Source: Phycisphaerales bacterium AB-hyl4
GTDB lineage: Bacteria; Planctomycetota; Phycisphaerae; Phycisphaerales; Phycisphaeraceae
Direction: 5' to 3'
Length of the DNA: 64,000 bases
NCBI GenBank assembly: GCA_041821185.1
Contig: JBGUBD010000009.1
Coordinates: forward strand, 95,362 to 159,361
In this document: positions 1 through 8,750 of the stretch, in pieces
Layout of the letters: each line of letters opens with the position of its first letter
Numbering within the stretch: the first letter of the stretch is position 1
The notes under the pieces: generated by a model
Databases searched by the model: none
What the model was told of the DNA's origin: nothing
The model's input: only the letters and a program-made list of their open reading frames with translations
Position numbers and translations under genes: made by a program

Positions 1-2653
1 CATTTCGCTCCACTGGCGGATCGTCACCGTTTGGGTCCGGCTGCATCTCCGGCACTACCTCGGTTTCTTCCGGATCGTTTGGATCGCCCGGCACCCAGAC
101 AGGCTCGAAGTAATCTTCATCGAACATGTCTTGGTCACGGAACACCAGCGGGTTCAACCCTTCACCACCGCCGCGAACACTGTGTTGCCAATACGCAATC
201 GGCTCGCCCGACACCGGGTCGGTCTCCCGTTCTAAGTCCGTCACCACACGCTCGGTGGGGAAGCGATAGGCCGTCATTTCAAAGTACGGCCAAGGCGCCA
301 GTTCGTATAGATAATCGTTGTCGTCATCATCCACGTCATCCCAACGAATCACACCGCGCAACTCAATTTCAACGTCTCGCAGCGTCGTATCGACACTCGT
401 GACGGAAGGCCAAGCCGGTACGTGGTCCGGAATCTTCACCGGGATGATCGTGCCATCAGTGCCACTGATGTGCTCCAGCAGGTTGTCACGCCAATCATCG
501 CCCTCCACACCAATGCGCCACTGCAATGGATCCGGCGGATCAGCAGGTGAAGCATGTGGCGGCGTTTCCTCCCAATGGTAATCTTGCGCGTTATGCGGCG
601 GGTCGTACTGCGACGTCCAGTTTGCGCCTACATCTGAATGTCGATAAAGCACCAGAACTTCACCCACATCAAGATATCGCCGCTCGTCTTCTCCCGGTGC
701 GGCGGCCAGATGGCTGAGCATGACCTGTGAATTTTCCCAATCTTCCCAATCTGCCGGACTGTTTGCGTCCTGGTCTTTCCGCACAGGTTCGCCATCGATC
801 CAGAGCTGTATGGTGTACAACGCCACCGGTTCATCAAACGGGTTGCGAATCTCGATGGCATAACCCGTGTCTCCTTCCTGGTCCCACCTGATTTCCCAGA
901 TGTTGTAAGGCACGTCTGGATCACCTCCCGGGTCTGCGGGTGTATCCAAAATGCTTTCCGCTTTGTACTTCGCCTGTGTGTACACTTCCGTGATCACCGG
1001 CAGCGGTGGCACGCCGTAGCGACGAGGCAATACCTCCGGGTCATTATCTGGATCGTCGCGTCGCGGCTCGACCTCGATCATGAACGGTACATCCGAACGA
1101 TAGGTTGCCACGTTCGCAGCGAACTGTGCCGCCGCCATTCGCAAATCGTCATCCGTCTGTCCGAAGCCGCCTGGCAGCATCTCAGGCATTCGGTCAATCA
1201 AAGGCGGGTCGCCTGAATTACGATACCCCCGGTACACCTCCTCAAACGCACGCTGAACATTTTGTCGGCTGCTGTTGTTCAGATCGACCTTGTAGTAAGA
1301 AGTAATGTCGTCGTGCGTCTGATCGCCCACGTTGAACCCGAACGCCTCATCCACCATTGGCCACCGGAAGATCGACGCGCCGCTGAGGGTGGTGAGTTGC
1401 TTGCGCGGCTCGGCTTCGTAGAACATTTGGAGCGGGTTCGTGTCGTCAATGCCGCCGGGGTAGTCCGTGTAAACGCTCGCATCCCAGCCGTCGGGGGTCG
1501 TATGGTCATAGAAACGCTCTGCATAACCTTCGTCGCCGTTGCGCAGAAACTCCGGCATGCCGTCGGCTGCACGCACCAGCGGGACCGGTGACGGTCGGCC
1601 GCTGTTCAAACCATCGCGATGACGCAATTCATACTCGTTGGCCAAGCCGTAGCGACGATGGTCATTCGTCACGCTATACCGCCCCTGATCGCGCCAGTAG
1701 CTGCGGCGAGCCCCCGCTGCGACAGGCCATGTGACCTGGGTGTCGTCGTCAAAGCGGTAGCGAACCTGCCGTTGCAGTTCGTCTGCGATATCGTTGTTAG
1801 CGCGTCGGTTGAAGACGAAGGTACTCAGGTCCAGTTCGCTGGGATGTTCCCAGTTTGCCTGGTCGAGGTTGCCGCTTCCGATATTCAGCAACGTCATTGC
1901 TGAGTTGAGGTTGAGTTTGGCGCTCAGGTCGACAATGCGTACCGCCATCACGTACGCGATGTCGTCCATCTCCTGAATGGGCGCCCACGCCCATCGGCTG
2001 TCGGGCACGCCGTCGCCGGAGACGTCGACGAGGTTCATGTTGTTCCAGATGTCCAGAAGGCTGTCGGAGTTGTTCTGGGCGTTAGTGAAGTCCACCACGT
2101 CCGGCACGGGGATCGCGACACCGTCAACGGTGTTCGTAGTGAAGCGGTTGTTGTTCGCTTCATACCGCAGGAACAGGCCGCTGAGGTTTGTGATGTGAGG
2201 CCATCGTGGATTCGCCGCATCAAGGTCGATCGGCTCAGACGAAGCGAGCCACATGTCGTCCTGGTAGCCGCCTAGCGCGTCGCCTTCCTCCGCCCCTTCC
2301 CAGCCAAGTGCGGTGAAGATGTTGTCGTCGTTCTGATCATCCTGATTCGTCCACGGGTAGTCGTACAGTTCGAGTGCTTCGGGGTTATCGGGGTTGTATC
2401 GCAGGTCATCGCGGAGGGTGTCCTGGATCTGGCTGAGGATGGCGTCGATGACCAGGTTCATGTCGCCGCGCGGCGGGGCGGTGGCGAAGCGTTGGACGCG
2501 GGTCTGCTGGAGGTACGCCGCGCCGATCAGGGCCATGAGCACCAGTGACACGACGACCAGAATCACCGCGCTGGCTCGTTCACGTTGGCGGGCCGACGAC
2601 TTGCGGGACGCGACATTGCGGGTAGCGGTTCGTTTCATGTTCATATCCTTCAT
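1..2653 (-). CDS. GspK-like large secretion/pilus-tip protein, 3' end outside window
   Basis: The minus frame is open from the ATG at 2653 to the left edge, giving at least 884 residues with no stop. AAGGAG lies about 7 nt upstream of this ATG; in-frame ATGs at 2644 and 2638 are weaker choices. The N-terminus is basic, followed by one hydrophobic segment at about residues 28-47 (AVILVVVSLVLMALIGAA). The rest is long, polar and Asp/Asn-rich. There is no GFTLIE prepilin motif, as is usual for GspK-type minor pseudopilins, which cap the pseudopilus tip. It is the last gene seen of the gspE-gspF-prepilin operon. The family call rests on N-terminal architecture and operon position; the size is far above a typical GspK (about 330 aa), so extra surface domains are likely. 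Confidence 0.7.
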   Translation of the reverse strand, partial: MKDMNMKRTATRNVASRKSSARQRERASAVILVVVSLVLMALIGAAYLQQTRVQRFATAPPRGDMNLVIDAILSQIQDTLRDDLRYNPDNPEALELYDYPWTNQDDQNDDNIFTALGWEGAEEGDALGGYQDDMWLASSEPIDLDAANPRWPHITNLSGLFLRYEANNNRFTTNTVDGVAIPVPDVVDFTNAQNNSDSLLDIWNNMNLVDVSGDGVPDSRWAWAPIQEMDDIAYVMAVRIVDLSAKLNLNSAMTLLNIGSGNLDQANWEHPSELDLSTFVFNRRANNDIADELQRQVRYRFDDDTQVTWPVAAGARRSYWRDQGRYSVTNDHRRYGLANEYELRHRDGLNSGRPSPVPLVRAADGMPEFLRNGDEGYAERFYDHTTPDGWDASVYTDYPGGIDDTNPLQMFYEAEPRKQLTTLSGASIFRWPMVDEAFGFNVGDQTHDDITSYYKVDLNNSSRQNVQRAFEEVYRGYRNSGDPPLIDRMPEMLPGGFGQTDDDLRMAAAQFAANVATYRSDVPFMIEVEPRRDDPDNDPEVLPRRYGVPPLPVITEVYTQAKYKAESILDTPADPGGDPDVPYNIWEIRWDQEGDTGYAIEIRNPFDEPVALYTIQLWIDGEPVRKDQDANSPADWEDWENSQVMLSHLAAAPGEDERRYLDVGEVLVLYRHSDVGANWTSQYDPPHNAQDYHWEETPPHASPADPPDPLQWRIGVEGDDWRDNLLEHISGTDGTIIPVKIPDHVPAWPSVTSVDTTLRDVEIELRGVIRWDDVDDDDNDYLYELAPWPYFEMTAYRFPTERVVTDLERETDPVSGEPIAYWQHSVRGGGEGLNPLVFRDQDMFDEDYFEPVWVPGDPNDPEETEVVPEMQPDPNGDDPPVERN

Positions 2654-2809
2654 CGCTCTCTCCTTCTTCCATGCGGTGAGCGGGCTTCGCCCCATCCCTC
2701 TGGAAGCCGCATTCCCTGGACCTTGCCCCCCGGTTGTTCCGGTCATCGCTCGGCTGCCAACCCGCGCACACATGCGGACCGCTTCGCCGAGCCAACATCA
2801 TCACCCTCA

Positions 2810-4270
2810 CTACGGCCGCGGCACACGAATAATGTGCTCAAACCATCGGCCGGAAATCGCGTATTCTTCGTACCTGTCGAGGGGTGGTGGGTTGTAGCCT
2901 TCCGTCAAGCTGGTCACCATGCCGCGATGATCGTGCAGCCGATAGCGGATGCGAATCAGGTGCGGCCACTTGCATTCATCCGGATCATCGTTGTCATGCC
3001 GAAACACAAACACCGCGTCTGCGTTGTCGGTGCTGTACGAATTTGTGGAATTGATGTGCTGAAAGTGGAATTGATCTTCATCGTTGCCATCAAGGTCTTG
3101 GAAATAGCCGTTATCGATCTGTGTCGCATCGTAGCTGCGCGGGATCGCGGCATCGTAGTCGTACGCTGACAAATTGAGCTCTTCATCCCAATTGATCGGA
3201 AAATTGCGTCCCTCGTCTGGATTGTTGAAGTGGTAGCTGTACCACTTGATCCGGTTGTCGGCGTCGCGGTCGATTCGCCCCTCACTCGTACTGTCGTAAT
3301 CCCCCGCAAACTCCACGATGAAATCGCTGACGCCCATCGCGAGGATGGCGTGCATCTGCGCGAGTTGCCAGGAGGCGAGGTATTGATCGTTATCTGTCGG
3401 TTGCGGGTTGACGTGCAGGCGCTCGTTTGCGTCTCGTATGAACGTCATGGCAGCAGCACGAGGGCCGTAATCATTGGGATCCGCTTCGAGGTACGCGATA
3501 AGACTATCTGTGCCAAACAACGGAAAATCTGCCACGTCGGTCAGTCCGTGGTAAAGCATTGGCTGCGGCGAGCTGTACGGGTATTCAGTGGTTGGTGTTG
3601 CGGCCTCAAGAACGTTGGCGTCGTAAGTGAAGTGCTCCGCTATTGTCCCATCCGGCCCATCCGCGAGCAGCAGTTGCTGTCGGCCGAGGATCCAGTTGTT
3701 GGCGATGTCCGTGTTGGGCAGCCATGCGTCGTCGTTGTTAGCGTAGGGGGCGCCGGAGGAAGGGGTGCGGAGGACGTGGCCGTACCAGACGCGAGCGTGG
3801 GGGGCGGTATTTTCGTTGTGAAACTGGACGTCGGACTGTGGCGTGAGCGGGGCGAACGGGTCGTCGTCCTGGTTCAGCCGAGTGATGAAGGAGATCTGGT
3901 CACTTCGGATGGATTCGAGGCGTTCGGTGCCTTCGAAGTTGACGCGGACACCTTCGTAGCCTTCGTCGTAGCGGAACAGTCGGTTGACGATGACGAGCAC
4001 GCCGGGCGGGTGTGTTTCGTATTCGGTGGGGTCTTCGTCGTCTTTGTTGGGGCCGGCCATGCGTTCGGCGTCGCGGCGGATCTGTTCGCCGATGGATTCG
4101 CTTTCGACGAGCATATCGCCCGTGCGAACGCCGACCTGCACGGCTCGGCTGGTCTCGAAGAACAGACTGTTGACCAGAAACGCCAGCAACGAGGCGAGCA
4201 CGATAGAGATGATCAACTCCATCATGGTGAAGCCGGCGGACCGTCGGGTTGGTTGGGTGTGCATGTGCAT
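2810..4270 (-). CDS. Type IV prepilin-like protein (GspJ-like minor pseudopilin)
   Basis: A 486-aa protein. The start at 4270 is preceded by GGAG about 8 nt upstream; a longer in-frame extension exists but overlaps the preceding gene. The class III signal reads SAGFTMMEL, with predicted cleavage at Gly13/Phe14, Glu at mature position 5, and a hydrophobic helix to about residue 37. The following region (SESIGEQIRRDAERM) resembles GspJ/PulJ proteins, which read a helix then a beta-rich head. The protein would be inserted in the inner membrane, processed by a prepilin peptidase and built into a pseudopilus. It is much longer than usual GspJ (about 200 aa). It starts 5 nt after the stop of the upstream GspI-like gene. 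Confidence 0.8.
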   Translation of the reverse strand: MHMHTQPTRRSAGFTMMELIISIVLASLLAFLVNSLFFETSRAVQVGVRTGDMLVESESIGEQIRRDAERMAGPNKDDEDPTEYETHPPGVLVIVNRLFRYDEGYEGVRVNFEGTERLESIRSDQISFITRLNQDDDPFAPLTPQSDVQFHNENTAPHARVWYGHVLRTPSSGAPYANNDDAWLPNTDIANNWILGRQQLLLADGPDGTIAEHFTYDANVLEAATPTTEYPYSSPQPMLYHGLTDVADFPLFGTDSLIAYLEADPNDYGPRAAAMTFIRDANERLHVNPQPTDNDQYLASWQLAQMHAILAMGVSDFIVEFAGDYDSTSEGRIDRDADNRIKWYSYHFNNPDEGRNFPINWDEELNLSAYDYDAAIPRSYDATQIDNGYFQDLDGNDEDQFHFQHINSTNSYSTDNADAVFVFRHDNDDPDECKWPHLIRIRYRLHDHRGMVTSLTEGYNPPPLDRYEEYAISGRWFEHIIRVPRP

Positions 4271-4275
4271 GGTGT

Positions 4276-5181
4276 TTACTCTCCCCATCCCGCAGGCGGC
4301 GTGACCTTGAAGACCCGCAACGCAGGGCTGCGCCGGTCGCGCAGCTGATTGCTTGCGGGGGCGAACCAGATGGCGTCGGGCAGTACCGTAGGTGGGGTGG
4401 TCGGGGTACCGTTTTCGAGTTGTTCTGTTTCGCGGATGTTGCTGGTGACGATGATGTCGTTGCCGTCGATCCGTTCGATGCGATGGATGCCGCCGGCATT
4501 GTCGACGATCTGGTCGTTCGGGCTCAGATATTCTTCCAAGTCCGAGTCCAAGCCGGGATTGGTTACGCGGAAAGTGAGTTCGTCGGGCCGGGTGACTTCC
4601 CGCCGGAGGAGGCCGGGCAGCAGGTTGCCTTCGGGCTCGGGGTATTGATAAGTCAGGTAATCGCCCACACGGTTCTGTTGCCGTCGGAGGACGAAGACGA
4701 CAAGTTCCCAACGGGGGTTGTCCTGATCGCCGTTGGCATCGCGGATCAGCGGGACCCAGTAGAAGCTGCGTTCGGTCAGGAATTCGTCGTTGACGCTTGA
4801 GGGGAAGCTACGCAGATCCCGAGGCCAGATGTCTTCGAGGGAGGGGTCCGCTGAAGTATCGATCGGGAAGGGGACGAGTTCCGCGCGGGTCGTGTTTTCC
4901 TGGTTGCCGGGATCGGTGAAGTAGCCGGACGGCGGCCCGTCGTAGTAGAACTCAAGATCTTCCCCACTGACGGGCGTGCCAAGGATGATGGCGTAGGCGT
5001 TCTGCTCAACGTGTCGGGCCTGCACGTCGTCGGCGGTCTGGCGCTGGAGCAGCGCACCGGCGGGGAAGATGGCGGCGACGGCGGCGAAGCCGATGGCGAA
5101 CAGGCCGATGGCGACCAGCACTTCCATGAGGTTGAAGCCGGCCTGCCGACGAGGATGGGGTAGGCGATGGGTCATGTTCAT
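4276..5181 (-). CDS. Type IV prepilin-like protein (GspI/PilV-like)
   Basis: A 301-aa protein. The start at 5181 is supported by GGAG about 8 nt upstream and by ATGA overlap with the preceding gene's stop. The signal is RQAGFNLMEVLVAIG: cleavage after Gly15, Glu at +5, then a hydrophobic helix ending near AAIFPAGA. The FNLMEVLVAIGLFAIG pattern is the one seen in GspI/PilV minor pilins. The C-terminal head holds no recognisable catalytic motif. Its neighbours are four other prepilin genes, so it most likely forms part of the pseudopilus tip complex. Subtype is inferred from the N-terminus only. Confidence 0.8.
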   Translation of the reverse strand: MNMTHRLPHPRRQAGFNLMEVLVAIGLFAIGFAAVAAIFPAGALLQRQTADDVQARHVEQNAYAIILGTPVSGEDLEFYYDGPPSGYFTDPGNQENTTRAELVPFPIDTSADPSLEDIWPRDLRSFPSSVNDEFLTERSFYWVPLIRDANGDQDNPRWELVVFVLRRQQNRVGDYLTYQYPEPEGNLLPGLLRREVTRPDELTFRVTNPGLDSDLEEYLSPNDQIVDNAGGIHRIERIDGNDIIVTSNIRETEQLENGTPTTPPTVLPDAIWFAPASNQLRDRRSPALRVFKVTPPAGWGE

Positions 5182-6092
5182 CGTGACTCTCCTCGCAGGG
5201 CGACGCCGGTCTGCGGGCTGAAGAAGACGGCGCGGCCGTGGTCGCGGAACCATTGGCGAATCTCTTCGTTTGCTTCGGCGTCCATGTCGACGTTGAGGGC
5301 GCTCCAACCCCATGCGGCGCGGAATGCGTTGGCGTCGAAGAGGATGACGGCTTTGACGGTGGGCATGCCGTCGTAGGGGTAGATGTAACGGCCGTCGCCG
5401 ATCGTAAGCAGGTTTGCCCCGCGTCGCGGGTCCCCGGAGTCGGGGTCGTAGCCTGGAGCGGGGAAGCTACCGGGGCCGACGTTGTAGCCATCGCCGGCAA
5501 AGTCGTAGTAAATATGTGCCTGGCGGGTGGTCAGTTGTCCTTCGCGGTTGAAGCGGACGGCGAAGGGGGGCGGGACGAACCGCAGACCGACTTCCAGATC
5601 GTCGTGAGTGTCGCGATAGATGCCGACGATACCGGTGCGTCGCGGGAGACTGATGTAGTCCGTGCCGTCGACGTCTTTGAAGCCGACGTATGTCGGTTGC
5701 AGAAGGTTGTCGCTGGTGTCGAGGGCGATCTGGTCGGTTTCGGTGAGGATGAGTTCGCCGCCTTGGGTGAAGATGACGGCGGTGCCGTGGTAGCGGAGGT
5801 ATTCGCCGTAGCCGAGGTCGCCCATGTCGCGGCGGTTGAGTCGGTGGTTGAGGACGCGTGCGGCGTTGACGGCGGAGGAGACGGTGGTAACGCCGGCGTC
5901 GCCCTGGCCGATCTCGGTCAGACGGTTGAGCACGGGGAACGAGACGGCGACGACGGCGGCGATGATCACGATGACTACGAGCAGTTCGATGAGCGTGAAG
6001 GCGGCGCGGTGGCGCAGGGGGGGCGACCCGGACTTGCGCTTCGCTTCAGTCCGGCGTGGGGGAGCGTGATGATGGGGGGTGAAGGTGGTCAT
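5178..6092 (-). CDS. Type IV prepilin-like protein with Ala at -1
   Basis: A 304-aa protein starting at the ATG at 6092 and ending in an ATGA overlap with the next gene. After a 30-residue basic leader it has [21 protein letters not shown], the prepilin helix with Glu at +5 but Ala, not Gly, at the -1 cleavage position. The leader contains RRTEAKRKSGS, encoded by a palindrome-like hairpin at 6028-6054 that is not expected in this family. The remainder is a soluble head with several Tyr/Gly-rich stretches and no enzyme motif. It is likely a pseudopilin of the same secretion operon; exact subtype unknown. Confidence 0.8.
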   Translation of the reverse strand: MTTFTPHHHAPPRRTEAKRKSGSPPLRHRAAFTLIELLVVIVIIAAVVAVSFPVLNRLTEIGQGDAGVTTVSSAVNAARVLNHRLNRRDMGDLGYGEYLRYHGTAVIFTQGGELILTETDQIALDTSDNLLQPTYVGFKDVDGTDYISLPRRTGIVGIYRDTHDDLEVGLRFVPPPFAVRFNREGQLTTRQAHIYYDFAGDGYNVGPGSFPAPGYDPDSGDPRRGANLLTIGDGRYIYPYDGMPTVKAVILFDANAFRAAWGWSALNVDMDAEANEEIRQWFRDHGRAVFFSPQTGVALRGESR

Positions 6093-6095
6093 GGT

Positions 6096-6773
6096 TCAGT
6101 CCAGTTCGAAGCTGTAGATGTTGTCGGCGGCCTGTTCAGCGAGATCGGCGTCGTGGGGCTCGCCGCGCTCGCGGTTCTGCCATTCTTCGTAATCACCCCA
6201 TTGCTCGTCGGGGCCGGCGGAGGCGAAGTAGGGACGGTGGCGCGGTGGGAGGTAACGAATGGGTTCGTCGGTCATGTTCGCGTCGGGGTGTCGATAGACG
6301 ATTGCCGTGCCCCAGTTGTCGTTGGCGGCGATAGGGCCGGTGTCGCCGTTGACATTGCCGTATTCCAGCTGCTCGCGGAGGGCGGCGATGATCTGGTAGA
6401 CCTCGGGAACGCGTTGTGTGCCGCGAAGGAACCAGCCGATGGTGTTGTCCGGATCGTATACGTTAGTGGGATCGTTCCAATGGTTTGGGCGGTCGCCCCA
6501 GGCGTAGCCCATCTGGGCCTGGTATTCGGTGGAGGCGTTGTGGAGGGTTTGCAGGAGGACGGCGGTTTGTCGGGACTGGGCGGCGCTGCGCATGTAAGTG
6601 CCCGCGGCGAGGGTGATGGCGACGAGGCCGACGATGATGAAGACCACGATGAGGATCTCCATGAGCGTGAAGCCGGCGTTGCGTTGATGGCGGGGGCGCG
6701 GTGGGGCGGCCGCAGCGCGACTGAAGTTGCGCTGCCTTGGGGGGGCGGAGGTGGTGGGGTTTGAGTAGGTCAT
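6096..6773 (-). CDS. Type IV prepilin-like protein (GspG/H-like)
   Basis: A 225-aa protein. The ATG at 6773 overlaps the upstream gene's stop by 4 nt. The prepilin motif is NAGFTLMEILIVVFIIVGLV, with Gly at -1 and Glu at +5, followed by AAGTYMRSAAQSRQTAVLLQTL, an alpha-1 extension like that of major pseudopilins. The leader before the motif is long and includes QRNFSRAAAA, which is encoded by a 24-bp palindrome (6712-6735) also found in the adjacent gene. The head domain has Trp- and Pro-rich loops. It is the third in a run of overlapping prepilin genes and probably a shaft or near-tip subunit. Confidence 0.8.
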   Translation of the reverse strand: MTYSNPTTSAPPRQRNFSRAAAAPPRPRHQRNAGFTLMEILIVVFIIVGLVAITLAAGTYMRSAAQSRQTAVLLQTLHNASTEYQAQMGYAWGDRPNHWNDPTNVYDPDNTIGWFLRGTQRVPEVYQIIAALREQLEYGNVNGDTGPIAANDNWGTAIVYRHPDANMTDEPIRYLPPRHRPYFASAGPDEQWGDYEEWQNRERGEPHDADLAEQAADNIYSFELD

Positions 6774-7321
6774 GGGTTGGGGGTCTCCAGTTCGTAGCCG
6801 TAGAGATTGTCGGCGGCGGCGCGGCGGTGGAGGGCGTGGGCGCTTGGAGTGTCGGCAGCAGCGCGACTGGAGTCGCGCTGCGTTGGTGTGGCGCCGAACT
6901 GGCCGCTGCGGCCGGCGGAGACGAAGCTTGCGGGGAGGCGGCGGTCGTGGTCGGGGGCGTGGTATCGCAAGGGTCGGCCGAAGCCGTCGAGCACGTGGGC
7001 AGCGTCGTTGTCGTCCGTGCGGACGAGGCGGACGCGAGCGAGTTGCTCGGCGGTGTCGGGGTCGGCCTGCATGAGGGCGAGGGCGTCGGCGGCGCTGCCG
7101 GGGGGCATGGCGTCGTGGGCCTGGGCGTAGGTGTGCAGGGCGGCCTGGAGGGTGAGCAGGGTGTGACGGGTGCGGGCCTCGGCAGCTTCGTGGCGGAGGG
7201 TGCGGTTGACGAGGGTGAGCGTGCCCAGAACGCTGGCGAGCAGCGCCAACACCGCGACCAGCTCGACCAGCGACATGGCTGGGCGGTGGTGGTGGGGCGG
7301 GTTGGTGAGGCGGTTGGGCAT
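6770..7321 (-). CDS. Short prepilin-like protein with atypical processing site
   Basis: A 183-aa protein with an N-terminal helix RPAMSLVELVAVLALLASVLG. Glu is at +5 of the putative mature chain, but the -1 position is Ala and the +1 residue is Met rather than Phe. The middle part (LLTLQAALHTYAQAHDAMPPG) resembles pseudopilin head sequences that follow the helix. Near the C-terminus TQRDSSRAAAD is encoded by a perfect palindrome at 6858-6881. It is translationally coupled to the next gene through a 4-nt overlap. Whether prepilin peptidase cuts this atypical site cannot be told from sequence. Confidence 0.7.
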   Translation of the reverse strand: MPNRLTNPPHHHRPAMSLVELVAVLALLASVLGTLTLVNRTLRHEAAEARTRHTLLTLQAALHTYAQAHDAMPPGSAADALALMQADPDTAEQLARVRLVRTDDNDAAHVLDGFGRPLRYHAPDHDRRLPASFVSAGRSGQFGATPTQRDSSRAAADTPSAHALHRRAAADNLYGYELETPNP

Positions 7322-7391
7322 GGGTTGTATGGTCGGTTGAGGGTTGGTTCGGCGTTGGTTGGGCGTACTGGGGGCGCGGCGGTAGGTAAGG

Positions 7392-7429
7392 CGCGAGGCA
7401 AGTGCGGCCGAAGCCGCACTGCCTTCGCG
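7392..7429 (-). repeat. Stable hairpin with UUCG loop between gspF and the first prepilin gene
   Basis: Two 17-nt arms (7392-7408 and 7413-7429) pair with one bulge on each side. Read on the minus strand, the loop is TTCG closed by C-G, the very stable UUCG tetraloop form. No U-run follows, so it is not a classical terminator; it could adjust the gspF-to-prepilin transcript ratio by attenuation or by stabilising a processed 3' end. It also fits the palindromic-repeat theme of this window. Confidence 0.6.
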
Positions 7430-7441
7430 ACGCGTGGGGGG

Positions 7442-8728
7442 TTACATCACGGACTGCATCAGTTCGACCAGCGGGAGGAACAGCGCGATCACGATGAAGC
7501 CGACGATGCCACCGAGCAGGACGACCATGACCGGCTCGAGGAGGGAGACGAGGCTGGCGACGGCGACGTCGACTTCTTCGTCGTAGTTGTCGGCGATTTT
7601 GGAGAGCATTTTGTCGAGGTCGCCGGTCTCTTCGCCGACGTCGATCATGTTGACCACGAGCGCGTCGCAGACCTTTGCCTGGCGGAGCGGATCGGCGAAG
7701 CTTTCACCTTGCCGAACGGAGTCGTGGACGTTGGCGAGCGCTTTGGCGTAGATGACGTTGCCGGTGGTTTCACTGGTGATGGTGATGGCGTCGAGGATGG
7801 GGACGCCGGCGTTGATGAGCGTGCCGAGGGTTCGTGTGAACTTGGCGATAGTTGCTTTGGAGACGAGTCCGCCGACGATGGGGGTGGTGAGCAGGATCCA
7901 GTCGGTGACGTATCGTCCGCCTTGGCTTTTTCGGATGAGTTTGAGTCCGAAGAAGATGAATATGGGCGATAGCAGGATCCAGACGATGCCGGGTATGAGC
8001 ATGTCGGGTCGAATGCCGAACAGCGGGCCGGCGATCCACGAACTGGCGTCGATGAGCACGAGTGTCATCGTGGGCAGCGTGGTGTCGAAGTCGTCGAAAA
8101 TTTCGATGAATGAGGGCACGATGAAGATCATGATGCCGAGCACGATGATGGCAGCGACGGAGAGGACGACGCTGGGGTAGATCATGGCGCTGATGATGCG
8201 TCGTCGGAGTCGCGCGGCTTTTTCGAGGAAGTCGGCGAGTCGTTGGAGGATGAGGTCGAGCACACCGCCGACTTCACCGGCGGCGATCATCTTGGTGTAG
8301 AGGCGGTCGAAGGCTTTGGGATGTTTGGCCATCGCATCCGAGAGCGTGGCGCCGCCGGAGACGTCTTCGTGCACACCTTGGAGTGTGTCTTTGAGCAGGC
8401 CGCTTTTTTCCTGCTGTTCGAGGATGGAGATGGAGCGGAGGATGGGCAGGCCGGCGTCCTGGAGTGTGGACAGCTGGCGGGTGAAGAGGGTGAGCTGCTT
8501 GTTGCTCACGCCGCCGATGTTGATGGAGATATCGCCGGCGCCCTTTTTCTTTTTCGTCGTGCCGCCGGTGCTGCCGCGTGATTTTTTGGCTTTCTGCTCG
8601 CGGACGGCGGTGGGGAAGTAGCCCTGACTGCGAATGCGAGCGATAGCCTCTTCGCTGTTCTGGGCGTTGATCGTTCCCTTTTGCGGCTTGCCGGACTCGT
8701 CGAGTGCTTCATATTGAAAGGCGGGCAT
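7442..8728 (-). CDS. gspF: Type II secretion / type IV pilus inner-membrane platform protein F
   Basis: A 428-aa protein of usual family length. The start MPAFQYEALDESG at 8728 has GAGG about 7 nt upstream. It carries two T2SSF domains: the first around residues 85-200 (LTLFTRQLSTLQDAGLPILRSISIL) and the second around 290-420 (FTRTLGTLINAGVPILDAITI). Hydrophobic segments lie near residues 185-215, 235-265 and 395-420. GspF/PilC sits in the inner membrane and links the cytoplasmic ATPase to pilin assembly. It lies downstream of gspE and upstream of the prepilin genes, the common order for such operons. A Lys-rich linker near residues 45-65 follows the N-terminal domain. Confidence 0.95.
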   Translation of the reverse strand: MPAFQYEALDESGKPQKGTINAQNSEEAIARIRSQGYFPTAVREQKAKKSRGSTGGTTKKKKGAGDISINIGGVSNKQLTLFTRQLSTLQDAGLPILRSISILEQQEKSGLLKDTLQGVHEDVSGGATLSDAMAKHPKAFDRLYTKMIAAGEVGGVLDLILQRLADFLEKAARLRRRIISAMIYPSVVLSVAAIIVLGIMIFIVPSFIEIFDDFDTTLPTMTLVLIDASSWIAGPLFGIRPDMLIPGIVWILLSPIFIFFGLKLIRKSQGGRYVTDWILLTTPIVGGLVSKATIAKFTRTLGTLINAGVPILDAITITSETTGNVIYAKALANVHDSVRQGESFADPLRQAKVCDALVVNMIDVGEETGDLDKMLSKIADNYDEEVDVAVASLVSLLEPVMVVLLGGIVGFIVIALFLPLVELMQSVM

Positions 8729-8750
8729 GGCGGAACCTCTTTATTACATT

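Noticed and set aside
3230-4348. Long plus-strand ORF opposite the GspJ-like gene
   Set aside because: It mirrors the codon pattern of the true gene and shows no domain; GC-rich third positions create long antisense frames. The same holds for 5238-6764, 6737-7972 and 8704-10113.
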